64,000 nt of DNA from contig CM074696.1 in assembly GCA_037367355.1 (NCBI GenBank), positions 3,968,001-4,032,000 on the forward strand, given 5' to 3'. The notes beneath the pieces are model-generated. The model worked only from the letters and a program-made list of their open reading frames with translations, was not told the DNA's origin and made no database searches. Shown piece after piece: positions 45,495 to 55,597 of the stretch (the stretch's first letter is position 1; every line of letters begins with the position of its first letter). A program made the position numbers and the translations under genes. Source of the stretch: Neoscytalidium dimidiatum. Lineage: Eukaryota; Ascomycota; Dothideomycetes; Botryosphaeriales; Botryosphaeriaceae.

Positions 45495-47790
45495 CTAAGG
45501 CTCGGTGTGCATGGCGTCCGTGAAGCTATTCGCCGCAGTAGTTGCAAAGTACCGGACATCGACATCGTCATCCTGCTGCAGCTTCTCCAAGTTGGGCAAG
45601 ATAGAGTTCTGGATGAGGTTGAGGCCGCGTTGTGAGCCCGTGGGAGTTGCACCGGCCTTCTCAAGCTCAACGATGGTACCAGACTCCGGAAGACGCTTCA
45701 GCACGCTAATAAGCACCTCGTACGATTTGGCCACGTTGAAGCGGATGTTGGGGATACGGTCATCGACCAACTTCTCCATCATAGGCAAGATAGACGCTTC
45801 GATAACGTTCAGACTTAATGCGGGAGCGAGGGTCTGCCAAGTCGATTAGAATGCTACTAGGGGAGGTGAAGGATGAATCAACTCACAGAGATTGCAAAGC
45901 AAGTGGTCATGCGGTAGAGATAGTTGGGATGGGCACCCATAGCCATCACCTTGGGGACAATGGCTTCGTTAGCCCAGTCAACACCAAAGACCTCTGTAAG
46001 CTTCTTAAGGTTCTGAGTAGAAGCTTCACGGATAGAGAAGACGGTATCGCCGAGCCAGCTCATGCACAAGCTGCTGAGCTTCTCATCGAAGAACTTCACA
46101 CCAAGCTGGCTGGCAAGGAGGGGCACGTATTCGATGATAGCAAGGCGAACGCGCCACTGCTTGTCTTCTGCCAGCTGGACGATAGCGGGGAGAAGGGATT
46201 GAGAAAGAAGCTCGATACCAATGACTATTGGTGGTGAAACTGTTAGAAATCGTGACAATGTCATGTTCTGGGACGCGCTAGGAAATCTCACCATCGTTGA
46301 CTTGCTCGAGCTTTGAAATGATGTTAAGGCGGACGTCGGGGAATTCGTCCTTGAGCATCTGCAGGAACATAGGAAGGAGGTGGGTAATGGTCCTAGCGCG
46401 GTTTAGTAACTGAAAATCAAACAATTTCAGGGTGGCCCTTACTCGTCCTTGCCGAGAATGGGTGCAAGGCCGCTAATCTGAGTACCGAGTGCGGCGCGGA
46501 CATGCTGAGACTGGTCCGAGACAAGCTCCTCAATATTAGGCATGACCTCTTGGAGAAGCGTCTCCTTGGGAAGAAGTCTACAGAAGCCTTTTCCGGGTTA
46601 GCTCGAAAATCAATATTCCCGCATGAACAAGACATACCAGGGATTTGACCCGCGATGGCGCTCCTAACCTCTGCCTCCGTGTCCTTCACGAGCTTGACGA
46701 ACGCCGGAACCAAGTCCCTTGTGATCAGCTCTTCCTCAACAGCCTTGGCAATCTAAGTGCCTTGGGATCAGCACATGCTCGTTTGTTTCGCGAAATAGCA
46801 AGACAATACCTTCTCAAAGCGGTCCGCGACCATGTACCTCACCCGCCAGCTCTTGTCCTCAAAGAGATGCCTCAGCGCCGTCAGCAGAACGCCGTGACTC
46901 GTCTGCTCCTCCTTCGGAACAACCTCTGCAATGGAAATCAGAACATCAACAGTCAAAAGCCTAACGCTGTCCTGGTCGTCGGTGGTCAGGCGCTGGAAAA
47001 GCGGGATCATGTCCTCAATAACGGTCTGAGGGGGCATGCCAGCCTTCACGAACTTCGCCAGGTTGTTCGCGGCCTGCCTCCTCACCATGGGGGTATCATC
47101 GTGAACCAGCTTGCCAAAGTGCTGTCTGAGAGTCTCCTGTGCCTGGGGAGATGCTCTAGGGTAGGGCTCGACGTAGAGGCCTGTGGCGGAGATCTTGGAC
47201 GTGAACCAGTCGGCGGTCGAAAGGCGGATGGTGAGGGGCACAAAGTACTCCTCGACCTGCTGCGGGCTGAGCTCCTGGCAAACCTTGTTGAGCGACTCAA
47301 CGGCCTGTAGCAGGTCAGCACACGGTCAAATGCCAATTGGTGTGGGCGAGCAACGGACCTTCTCCCTAACCAAGGGCTCCTCTATGCCAGCCAGGTTCTC
47401 AAGCGGCGAGATGAGCACGTGTCCGTACTCGGGACCGCCAACATACTCGACGAAATTGCCGAGCTCTTCGCTCAGAGCAGTAAGAACCTCGTCCTCGTCC
47501 TCGACGGATTCTGCAGTGGATCATCAGCTTGTGTGGGCGGACACCGTTGCGGTGTTGCGCGACGCACCATCGAGAAAGGGTATCAACTCATCCCGCGTCC
47601 GCTCGGCTCCTAGGGCCAGGGCAATGGTGGACAGACGGCGGATCGCGTTCAGTCGTAGCAGGACATCATCGTGCTGCAAAAAGGATCAGCCTGGGGAGCG
47701 CGTGGGGCGGATGGCGGTGCGCGGTACCTTCAGCTCGTCAATCAAGACGGCGATGGGGTATAGCTCGTCGGACTGGTTGGGTGCGTCCAT
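45495..47790 (-). CDS. TPD3: PP2A scaffold subunit A (PR65)
   Basis: Nine exons: 47790-47728, 47673-47568, 47510-47359, 47304-46810, 46752-46638, 46587-46443, 46392-46292, 46224-45887 and 45833-45495, giving 617 residues. The scaffold is a horseshoe of 15 HEAT repeats that holds the catalytic C and a regulatory B subunit of protein phosphatase 2A. Successive HEAT helices are visible: [154 protein letters not shown] and [18 protein letters not shown]. The order and spacing match PR65 along the whole length. Introns are mostly about 50-68 bp (the longest 104 bp). The gene is divergent from FRS1. Confidence 0.94.
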
Positions 47791-48345
47791 GGCGGGTCAC
47801 GGCGCGAGCGAGTCGGGGTCGGCAGGGAGCAGTGGTGAGGAAGAGTGTCGCGAGTACAGAACGGGGTGACGTCTGTTGTGCGGTGGTGCGCAGGGCGGTG
47901 GTAAGGGCGCGGGGAGGACGGTGTCGGTCGGAAGCGGGAGTGGGAGCGATGCAAAGCGACCCGGCGAGAGTGTCGAGCCAGGTCTGGCCGTGCTGGAGGG
48001 GTCGGTGGTTATGTTTGCGGCCGGTGTCTCTGGTCGAGTGTTGGTTATGTTCGACAGACAAGGCGATTCCTGACGCACAGACATTCAGGTAGCGGGGCGG
48101 GAGCTGTCGCGCATAGAGAAAATCCACTGCGCGATGACTCTTCCGCCGCCAACGCCATAAACTGCCCGCACGACTCCAGCAAAAGCACCCGTTCTGGTGC
48201 CCTCGCAACTGCTTTAGCAACCCGCCGCTCCCACACGCCCCAGGTCGCCGCTGCCCCAAGCGCCTGCCGACCGTGAGCCCGCGCTCTTTCCTCACTACCA
48301 CCCCACGCCTACCAGAGCCCCACCGCGCGCCGCGTCCAGGTTACC
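47791..48345. promoter_or_regulatory. Divergent promoter TPD3 / FRS1
   Basis: 555 bp between opposite start codons. Overlapping frames here are shadows in GC-rich leader DNA. No distinct element was identified. Confidence 0.55.
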
Positions 48346-50580
48346 ATGCCTACTATTTCCGTGGACAAGGCCGAGCTTTTCAAGGCCCTTGGCAGGGAGT
48401 CCGTCAGCCCTTCCGCTGAGCCATCAAACCCGCTGCTACTGCTGCAATGAACAAGAGCATGGAATATACCAAAGTATATTGTGTAGTAGCACGGGAGCAA
48501 GGCTTTAGCAGCATCAATACCGGGACAAATGCTGAGACCGCGCAGGTACACCACCGAAGAGTTTGATGAGTTGTGCTTCGAGTTCGGTACGCTGGAATTG
48601 GCTGTCCTTCGCTCCGAGAACGGGCGCTGACCACACCGCAGGCATTGAGCTCGACGAGGACGTAAGGCGACTCCTCCACAGACGCTGCGATCATTCGCTG
48701 AACGAATCCAGACCACCAATTCAAAGCGCCCAATCGTCGATGGCGTCGAGGAACCTCCTCAGCTGAAGATCGAGATCCCCGCAAACAGGCAAGCGTTCTA
48801 TACACGGGCATGGGTGACTGCTTGCTGACAGACCAGAAGATATGACATGCTCTGCTTCGAGGGCATTGCCCAAAACCTTAACATTTTCCTCGGTAGACAA
48901 TCCATCCCGAACTACAGATTAGTAGCTCCCGCCGGCGGTGAGCTGCAGGTGATGAACGTGGATAAGGAGACGGCAAGGATAAGACCTCTCGTCTCATGCG
49001 CCATCCTGCGCAATATTAAGTTCACCAAGGCACGCTATGAATCCTTCATTGCTCTCCAAGATAAACTGCATCAGAACCTCGCGAGACAGCGGACGCTAGT
49101 CTCGATCGGAACCCACGACCTGGACACCATTCAGGGCCCCTTCAGCTATGAAGCGCATGCGCCGGAGGATATCAAGTTCATCCCCTTGAACCAGGAGAAG
49201 GAAATGAACGCAAAGGAGTTGATGGAGTTCTATGATAAGGACAAGCACCTCGGACGCTACCTGCATATTATCCGAGATTCTCCAGTCTATCCTGTTATCT
49301 ACGATGCAAACCGCACCGTTCTTTCCCTGCCACCTATCATCAACGGCAACCATTCCAAGATCACTCTTGACACCAAGAACGTCTTCATCGAGATTACCGC
49401 TCTCGATAAGACTAAGGTGGAGATTGTGAACAACATCGTTTGCGCTATGTTCAGCTTATACTGTGAAGAGCCCTTCACGGTTGAGCCCGTCAAGGTCGTT
49501 TCTCCCCACAACGGCGAGACCCGTGAGTCGCCCGACCTCACTCCGCGTCAGATGCAGGCGGAAATCGATTACCTTAACCAGGTTTGCGGCCTAAACCTGA
49601 CCCCTGAGGAGCAGAGCAAGCTGCTTCAGCGGATGTCGCTTCAGGCTACACCTTCCAAGAGCTCACCAAAGCACCTGGATGTCGCTGTTCCAGTGACTCG
49701 CGCCGATGTTCTGCATCAGTGTGATATCATGGAGGATCTTGCCATTGGCTATGGTTTCAACAAACTGCCGCGTGAATACCCCAACAAGAGCGCGGCCGTG
49801 GCAGCACCGCTCAAGATCAACAAGCTGGCTGATATTGTTCGCTTGGAAGCCGCTATGGCCGGCTGGTCGGAAGTCATGCCCCTAATTCTGTGCTCGCACG
49901 ACGAGAACTTCGCGTGGCTGAACCGTAAGGACGACGGAAACACCTGCGTGAGGCTGCAGAACCCCAAGACCGCTGAGTACCAAATCGTCCGCACTTCGCT
50001 ACTGCCGGGCCTGCTCAAGACCATCCGCGAAAACAAGCACCACAGCGTGCCCATCAAGATCTTTGAGGTCAGCGATGTCGCCTTCAAGGACCTGTCGCTG
50101 GAGCGCAAGAGCCGCAACGAGCGTCACTTCGCGGCTGCTTGGTACGGCAAGACGTCCGGCTTCGAGGTTGTCCACGGTCTGCTCGACCGTATCATGCTGA
50201 TGCTGCGGAGTGCTTTCATCACCCACGAAGAGGCTTTGAAGAACGAGAAGCTCGGGGGCTACTGGATTGAGGAGGTCGATGGTATGTTACTTCATGATTC
50301 CTTTCTCTAAGAACAAAATCGCCTTGCCGAGCATTCCCAAGACTGACACAACAACACGAACAGACCCAACTTTCTTCCAGGGCCATGCTGCTGCCATCAA
50401 GCTCCGGCTTGACGGCAAGACCCATAACATCGGCGTCTTCGGCATTCTGCACCCCACTGTGCTCAAGAACTACGAGCTGCCGTGAGTATACCTTCATTTT
50501 GATACCTGTAATCCCGATTGACAAGTTATTTCAGTTTCCCCACGACCGCGCTGGAGCTCAATCTTGAGGTCTTCTTGTAA
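48346..50580 (+). CDS. FRS1: Cytosolic phenylalanyl-tRNA synthetase, beta subunit
   Basis: Exons 48346-48398, 48546-48586, 48642-48661, 48712-48788, 48840-50281, 50364-50481 and 50535-50580 give 598 residues, equal to yeast Frs1 (about 595). With the alpha subunit it charges tRNA-Phe. Diagnostic blocks are [57 protein letters not shown] (start of the B3/B4 editing module), SIGTHDLDTIQGPFSYEA, the B5 region TRADVLHQCDIMEDLAIGYGFN, and the class-II-like core (VRTSLLPGLLKTIRENKHH, FGILHPTVLKNYELPFPTTALELNLEVF). Intron 4 (48789-48839) has a gc donor instead of gt and a tandem acceptor (cagaag), which would add or remove one Arg at Asn-Arg-Tyr. Exons 2 and 3 are 41 and 20 nt. Confidence 0.95.
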
Positions 50581-51166
50581 GCGATTAGGGCCGCGAACCT
50601 AGATGAAGGGAAAAGATGGAGATAAGACCCGTGGCGCATAGATCTCCAAAAAGCTTCTTCGAATTAGTTAGCGCTGGAGCAGAAGCATCATGATAGACAA
50701 AAGACATGAAAAATGCACCGAGACATGATGAAGACGAACACGAGCACCAGAGAAATCGATACTGTTGACTCTGTTTAACGCAGATGGACGATAGAAGTGT
50801 CGGCCTCGTAAAACTGTGCGGGATATAGAACATGATAGTGGAGATGATGATATGAGACTAGACTTTGGGTTGTTTCCCCTCCAGAACGCCAACTCCTTTT
50901 ATTCCCTGATTGGCAAGTTTTGAAGTGAGCGATATTGATGTTCTTGGGCCGTCATTTGAACGCCTGATTTTTTTTTTTTCCCTTGCCCAACTACTTGCCC
51001 CGTTGGCCAGTCCGAGTAGTTCCTTCCCTTCCCTCCCAATAGCAGCAGGAAAAAAAAAAACTCCATCCCAAGATGATGCAATGCAGCTTGAGACAATGAA
51101 ACCCCAACCCCCCAAGATGATGCAATGCAGCTTGAGACAATGAAACCCCAACCCCGAAAAAATAAA
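50581..51166. other. Convergent 3' region of FRS1 and SPP1
   Basis: 586 bp between two stop codons on opposite strands, with T- and A-runs near 50970 and 51050 and a perfect 44-bp direct repeat. No gene is supported. Confidence 0.5.
51067..51154. repeat. Perfect tandem duplication of 44 bp
   Basis: Two identical adjacent copies (51067-51110 and 51111-51154) of a unit beginning cccaagatgatgcaatgc. They end 12 bp before the SPP1 stop codon, so both probably lie in its 3' untranslated region. Confidence 0.92.
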
Positions 51167-53593
51167 TCAACCCAGCACCTCAACCCACCCCTCCTTCTCC
51201 CCATCCGCGCCAACGACCGTATCCCCATCCACCTGACACTCCTTCCGCGAGCCCACCACAGCGCGATGCCTGATCTCCCGCTCATCGGCCAGCAACTCCG
51301 AGATCTGATTCCTGGCGACGCTGAGCTCGAACGAGTTGTCGTACTGGGCGATCTTGCCCCACTGAGTATGACGTTGACACCTCTTCTTCAAACAGACATC
51401 CGGTGACGCGAGCAATGCCGGCAGTAGCTCCTCTTTCCTCTGCGCATCCACCGCAGCCGCAGTGGTAAACCCATCGACCGCACCATTACCATTCACCATC
51501 GCACCCTCTGTATCCCGCATCTCGATGTCATCCCGATCCACATCCTCAGGGTCCGCATCCAGCGTTCCCTGCCTGAGGCAAGCCCTGCCCTTAGGCGTGT
51601 CGCGCCAGAGGGCAAACTCGCCCTCGCTCCAGTTGAGGCGAGAGTCGTAGCCGCAAATGTCCTTTGGTTTGACGCCCTCGCGCTCTGCTATTGCGTTCAC
51701 CCGCTCGCGCGCCATGTGGACAAACTTCTCGCGCTCCTTGAGGAGCTTGACGCGAGTCTTGAGGTCTTCAATCTCCTTGTGGATCTCAGCAACGCGGGTA
51801 GCGTCCGGGCCAGAGAGGGACTCCTCTCCCTGCTTGAACGTCGGGGATGTTGGGGATGCGGTCGCAGGCGGGCTAAGCATGCTGTTACCCAGGTTCTTGA
51901 AATGATCGACGTCGTGTGCCGAGAGCGTCAACGCCTTCAGGTCGCGGGCAGAAACGGTACCGCCGCGAGGACCGGCGCGATCGTCTTCTGTATCTTCGCC
52001 ATCATGTGTACCGTCGGCCTGGTTCGTCTTGCGACGATCGCGCTTCACCTTCTGAGCTGTCGCGCCGCCACCAGTTCCGCGTAAAGTAGCGGTAAGGGCC
52101 TGGAAGAAAAGTTTACCACACTCGTCGGAGCAATATTTGCTTTGTTCATCGCGTCTCGCTGGGCGACGGCACCCTTGACGCCTGCACATGCGTTTCCATG
52201 TCGTACGACCCTCCCCAGCCTCCGTGCATCTCGGGCAGAAATATTTCTCGATCAAATCGCCGTCCGATTCTTTCACGTTGACACATTTGCCGTGGTACCA
52301 GTCCTGGCAGCTTCCATCGCAGGCAATCATCCATGTGTGGTTATCACCCTTTCGACATATGCAATATATTCCGTCATCCGACCCTGACTCCTCGTCTTCT
52401 TCGTCTTCGGCTGGTTGTTGGGGCGGGGGTGACGAGTGTGGTGCTGGCGAGCTTCCGGCGACTGGAGTGCCCGTTGCAGACTTTTTAGATCCCTTGGTTC
52501 TCGCAGCTTTCGTAGAGGGCGTGGGAGAAGATCTACCTTGGTCTTCATCAACCTTCCGCTTCTTGTTATTTGTCCTGCTTCCTCCGCCACCCTTCTTCTT
52601 GACCTTTGTGTCGACTAGTCTTCTCTTCTTCGAGACTGTTGGGGCAGCAGGGGTGGGGTCCATGGTGGGCGCGGTCGCTGATGTTGCTGTAGAAGCCTCC
52701 CGGCTCACTCCGCGCAGGCCGTGTTCGTTCCTGGCGTCGGCGACTGCTTTAAGAGTTTCTACGTCGAGGGCGTCACCGCCTTGCTCGGTCTTGGGGGCGG
52801 CTTGTGCGGGCGTTGGTTCCCGAGATGTCGCCGTTGGCTCGAGCTTGACTTGCGGAGAAGGTGAATGAAGAGAGGCTTGGTGAGCAGTTAGCTCTGCGGG
52901 GTGATTTGGTGGTGAAGGCGCTCGTATTTGAGCGGATGTAGCCTCTTCGCGAACGTAATCGGGCTCACGACTATGGGCTACGGTGTTCGGCGAATAAACA
53001 TCGGCTCGAGACGGCTCCACAGGTGACGTCGAGGCGATCTGCGACACGTCGTGTCCATACGAAGCGCCTTTGGGCAGTTGCGCCTGGTCACTTAGTCTTC
53101 TCTCTGGTATGCCTTCGAGCGTCTGGATGGGAGGTAGAATTGGAGGGTTCGACGACATAGAAATTAGTGATTGTCGTCGCTGCTCCTCGGGCGATTTCGA
53201 TCTGTGGTGATACTGTTCCAGCGAAGGCGAATGCTGTTGCAGCGCAGCGTCGACCGGTGATGGCTCAACTGGTGCAACCGCCGAGCCATAGCTACTTGTT
53301 GGACGCGCATCCGGATAGCCGTTTGAAGGGACTGGCTGATCATTGCTTGAAGACTGAGCAGATGTACCATCCGCGAGACTGTTGCGTGGCGAAGGATTTC
53401 CTTGCGACAGCCCGGTCAGCGCGTCGGCTGCTTCATACAACGCGTTCGAAGCATTCTCAAGGCCCTCGGTGCGCACAGGCGGAGGTAAGGCTGATACAGG
53501 AGCTTCCGAGACGTGTGGGATCTCTGACAGTTGAGTGTTAGGACTGGAAGGCTCGGAGGCGGGATTCAACAGAGCGGAGAGTTTGAAGCTCAT
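51167..53593 (-). CDS. SPP1: COMPASS (Set1) complex PHD protein Spp1
   Basis: Single exon, 808 residues from ATG 53593. Spp1 reads H3K4 methylation and tunes Set1; in yeast it also links chromatin to meiotic break sites. The PHD finger lies at about residues 409-456 (GIYCICRKGDNHTWMIACDG, then WYHGKCVNVKESDGDLIEKYFCPRC), with the WYHG and Cys4-His-Cys3 pattern intact. It is followed by a second Cys-rich segment (MCRRQGCRRPARRDEQSKYCSDECG, about 469-493), as in fungal Spp1 and animal CFP1. Then come a probable coiled coil (TRVAEIHKEIEDLKTRVKLLKEREK) and a C-terminal CLKKRCQRHTQWGKI block. The first about 400 residues are disordered Ser/Pro-rich with basic KKRRLVDTKVKKK-type nuclear signals. 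It is much longer than yeast Spp1 (353), as usual in filamentous fungi. Confidence 0.9.
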   Translation of the reverse strand: MSFKLSALLNPASEPSSPNTQLSEIPHVSEAPVSALPPPVRTEGLENASNALYEAADALTGLSQGNPSPRNSLADGTSAQSSSNDQPVPSNGYPDARPTSSYGSAVAPVEPSPVDAALQQHSPSLEQYHHRSKSPEEQRRQSLISMSSNPPILPPIQTLEGIPERRLSDQAQLPKGASYGHDVSQIASTSPVEPSRADVYSPNTVAHSREPDYVREEATSAQIRAPSPPNHPAELTAHQASLHSPSPQVKLEPTATSREPTPAQAAPKTEQGGDALDVETLKAVADARNEHGLRGVSREASTATSATAPTMDPTPAAPTVSKKRRLVDTKVKKKGGGGSRTNNKKRKVDEDQGRSSPTPSTKAARTKGSKKSATGTPVAGSSPAPHSSPPPQQPAEDEEDEESGSDDGIYCICRKGDNHTWMIACDGSCQDWYHGKCVNVKESDGDLIEKYFCPRCTEAGEGRTTWKRMCRRQGCRRPARRDEQSKYCSDECGKLFFQALTATLRGTGGGATAQKVKRDRRKTNQADGTHDGEDTEDDRAGPRGGTVSARDLKALTLSAHDVDHFKNLGNSMLSPPATASPTSPTFKQGEESLSGPDATRVAEIHKEIEDLKTRVKLLKEREKFVHMARERVNAIAEREGVKPKDICGYDSRLNWSEGEFALWRDTPKGRACLRQGTLDADPEDVDRDDIEMRDTEGAMVNGNGAVDGFTTAAAVDAQRKEELLPALLASPDVCLKKRCQRHTQWGKIAQYDNSFELSVARNQISELLADEREIRHRAVVGSRKECQVDGDTVVGADGEKEGWVEVLG

Positions 53594-54202
53594 GGTCGCA
53601 GTGGTGCTGGGCAAGGGCGACAACGCGCTCGTGGGGGATCTGGTTGTTGTTCAGACAGCTCACGGACGCATGGCGGTGTGCGAAAACGATCACTGCACTC
53701 TGAGAACTCGGGGCGCGTGATGGAGATGGCTGAAGCGGAGAACGGTTGGCATCTGCAGAGAGGGCGCGACGGCTTGGAGATGATCGGCGGCGAGTCATTG
53801 CCGGCTGCCACATGCAGTGCTGCTCCCTGGGTCTCGCAAACGGGCCTTGGCGGCCTTCCTAATACGTCATAGCCAGGTACTTGTCAACGCACTTCAAACG
53901 CGCTCGCGAAGCTGTCGTGCGCAGTGCTACGTTGATACGTTAATCGTGCAATTACTGCATCCCCAAAGCCCCACTTCGTTCGGATCATCCCGAGTGGTTC
54001 AAATACAATCTGAAGTTTACGCAATGTCGATTTCTCGAGGCTGCTTTGCTGGCTGGCCAGCTACACACCTAGGCCCAGCACAAATTAATGAGAGCAACTT
54101 CTACGCCTTCTGATCATGCCCGGTAGCTGCAAATATCCCCGGTCTACGCCGAAACGCCATTTCCTTCTTTCCGCAGACTCAAATACTAGCTTTGAAGATA
54201 AT
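53594..54202. other. Short intergenic gap SPP1 / NSE3
   Basis: About 600 bp upstream of SPP1 and downstream of NSE3 on the same strand, holding the SPP1 promoter. No gene is supported. Confidence 0.5.
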
Positions 54203-55325
54203 CTACTCTTCGTCGCTCTCTTCTGCTCCGCTCTCTGGTCGTTCTCGTTGTTTCGGACGTCTTTTGCTTCTTCCAGTCCCCTCTTCCCCCTGGACTTCAA
54301 CCTCGGTCTGCGCCGGCTTCGTCTCGTTAGCGTGCGCAAGTTGCAAGCTGCGCTCTAACTTCCGGTCTAACTCATCCGAGCTGTTGCGGTACACAGCCTG
54401 GACCATGCCACTCACGCCCTTGTCTCCAATCTCGGCCTTGCCACGCCCGGCTACCACCCATTCTCTGATTGTCTCACCAGTACTGTTGTCTACGATGAGC
54501 TTAATGTAACCATCTTTTCTCATCCGCGCGAGCAGCTTCTCTGTCGAGCCGACGGGTGTCATTTGGTCTGCGTTGGCGCGCTTAAGATATCGCTCGAGCT
54601 TCGCCTCCGGTAGCTTTCCACCTCCGAGTGTGATGACAGCGACTACGAAGGTATAAAGCCCAATATAGGAGCTCTCTTCGGTGAAAGTGGGAACTTTGGG
54701 CGGGGGAATGATGTCCCAACTTCGATATTTCTCAGGTAAGGCACTCGTAAGAACCCAGCTAGTAGTTGTTGTGTTATTTGGCCGTTCAGCTCTTTGTGCC
54801 GCCTCTTGAACGGAGTTAGATCAAACACAATCAGATATCGTAATTATGAACTTACGTTGACGTTGCCGAATGGTGTGGCCTTCTGTCTTAGGAAGCTCTG
54901 TCATCTCCATCCCAAATACCGTCCTTAATTGCAGTTGCGCCTCATCGAAAACGCTCCTAAACTGCTTACCCTGTGTTCCCAGTACTGCATGTAAACAAAT
55001 TAGCTTTTTGCCGTCCTACGACATCGCAAACATATGTATGACCTTTCGCGCTTATGTCTGCTCGACGGATAGGTATCCTGGCATATTCGCATGCTAAAGC
55101 CATTCTCACCAGCTTCTTCGCCATCTGTTGGAGTTGCTGGTCTGATTGCGTTACGAAGTCATCATCTTCGTCTACAGATTCTGGAGATTCGCGGCGGCGT
55201 TGTGTTGGAGTATGTTCGTTCTCATAGTCCTCTTCCGCGGCAGGCTACATAAGAATCAGAGGTCATTTCTGTATTTTGAGGTAACATAGCTCACTTACTG
55301 CACGGCGTTTACGCGCGAGGGACAT
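54203..55325 (-). CDS. NSE3: Smc5-6 complex MAGE-domain subunit Nse3
   Basis: Exons 55325-55299, 55244-55043, 54984-54856 and 54804-54203 give 319 residues. Nse3 is the MAGE-family member of the Smc5-6 complex. It pairs with the RING protein Nse1, binds DNA, and helps recombination repair in the nucleus. The MAGE winged-helix pair is visible: LVRMALACEYARIPIRRADISAKVLG (about residues 59-79), FRSVFDEAQLQLRTVFGMEM (about 86-105), SSYIGLYTFVVAVITLGGGKLPEAKLERYLKRA, and a KLLARMRKDGYIKLIVD plus EWVVAGRGKAEIG block near the end. The N-terminus (YENEHTPTQRRRESPESVDEDDD) and the charged C-terminal tail (KRRPKQRERPESGAEESDEE) are disordered. The first exon is 27 nt. The gene is divergent from AIM18. 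Confidence 0.88.
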
Positions 55326-55597
55326 GCTGCAGATTGGCAAAGGAAAGCGTGAGAGCGAAAATGATAGCGTTTGCTGCTAGGCGCGGGAAGACGCGACGCG
55401 TTGTGGGGGGAAGACGCGAGCGGCAACGACTTCTCGGCGGCCATCAGAGTCGGAGAATTAAGTTCTACCGCCGACGGATGCAGCCGATGTGTACATCATC
55501 GATCGTCGTACCACCCTGCACGGAGCTCCCCACACCTTCACTTGATCCAGCTGGACTCCTCTCCTGGCTGCGGCGTAACTTGCAGATACCACTCGCA
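55326..55597. promoter_or_regulatory. Divergent promoter NSE3 / AIM18
   Basis: 272 bp between opposite start codons. The plus-strand frame stays open through it, so an upstream start for AIM18 (in-frame ATGs near 55367 and 55481-55491) cannot be excluded. Confidence 0.55.
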
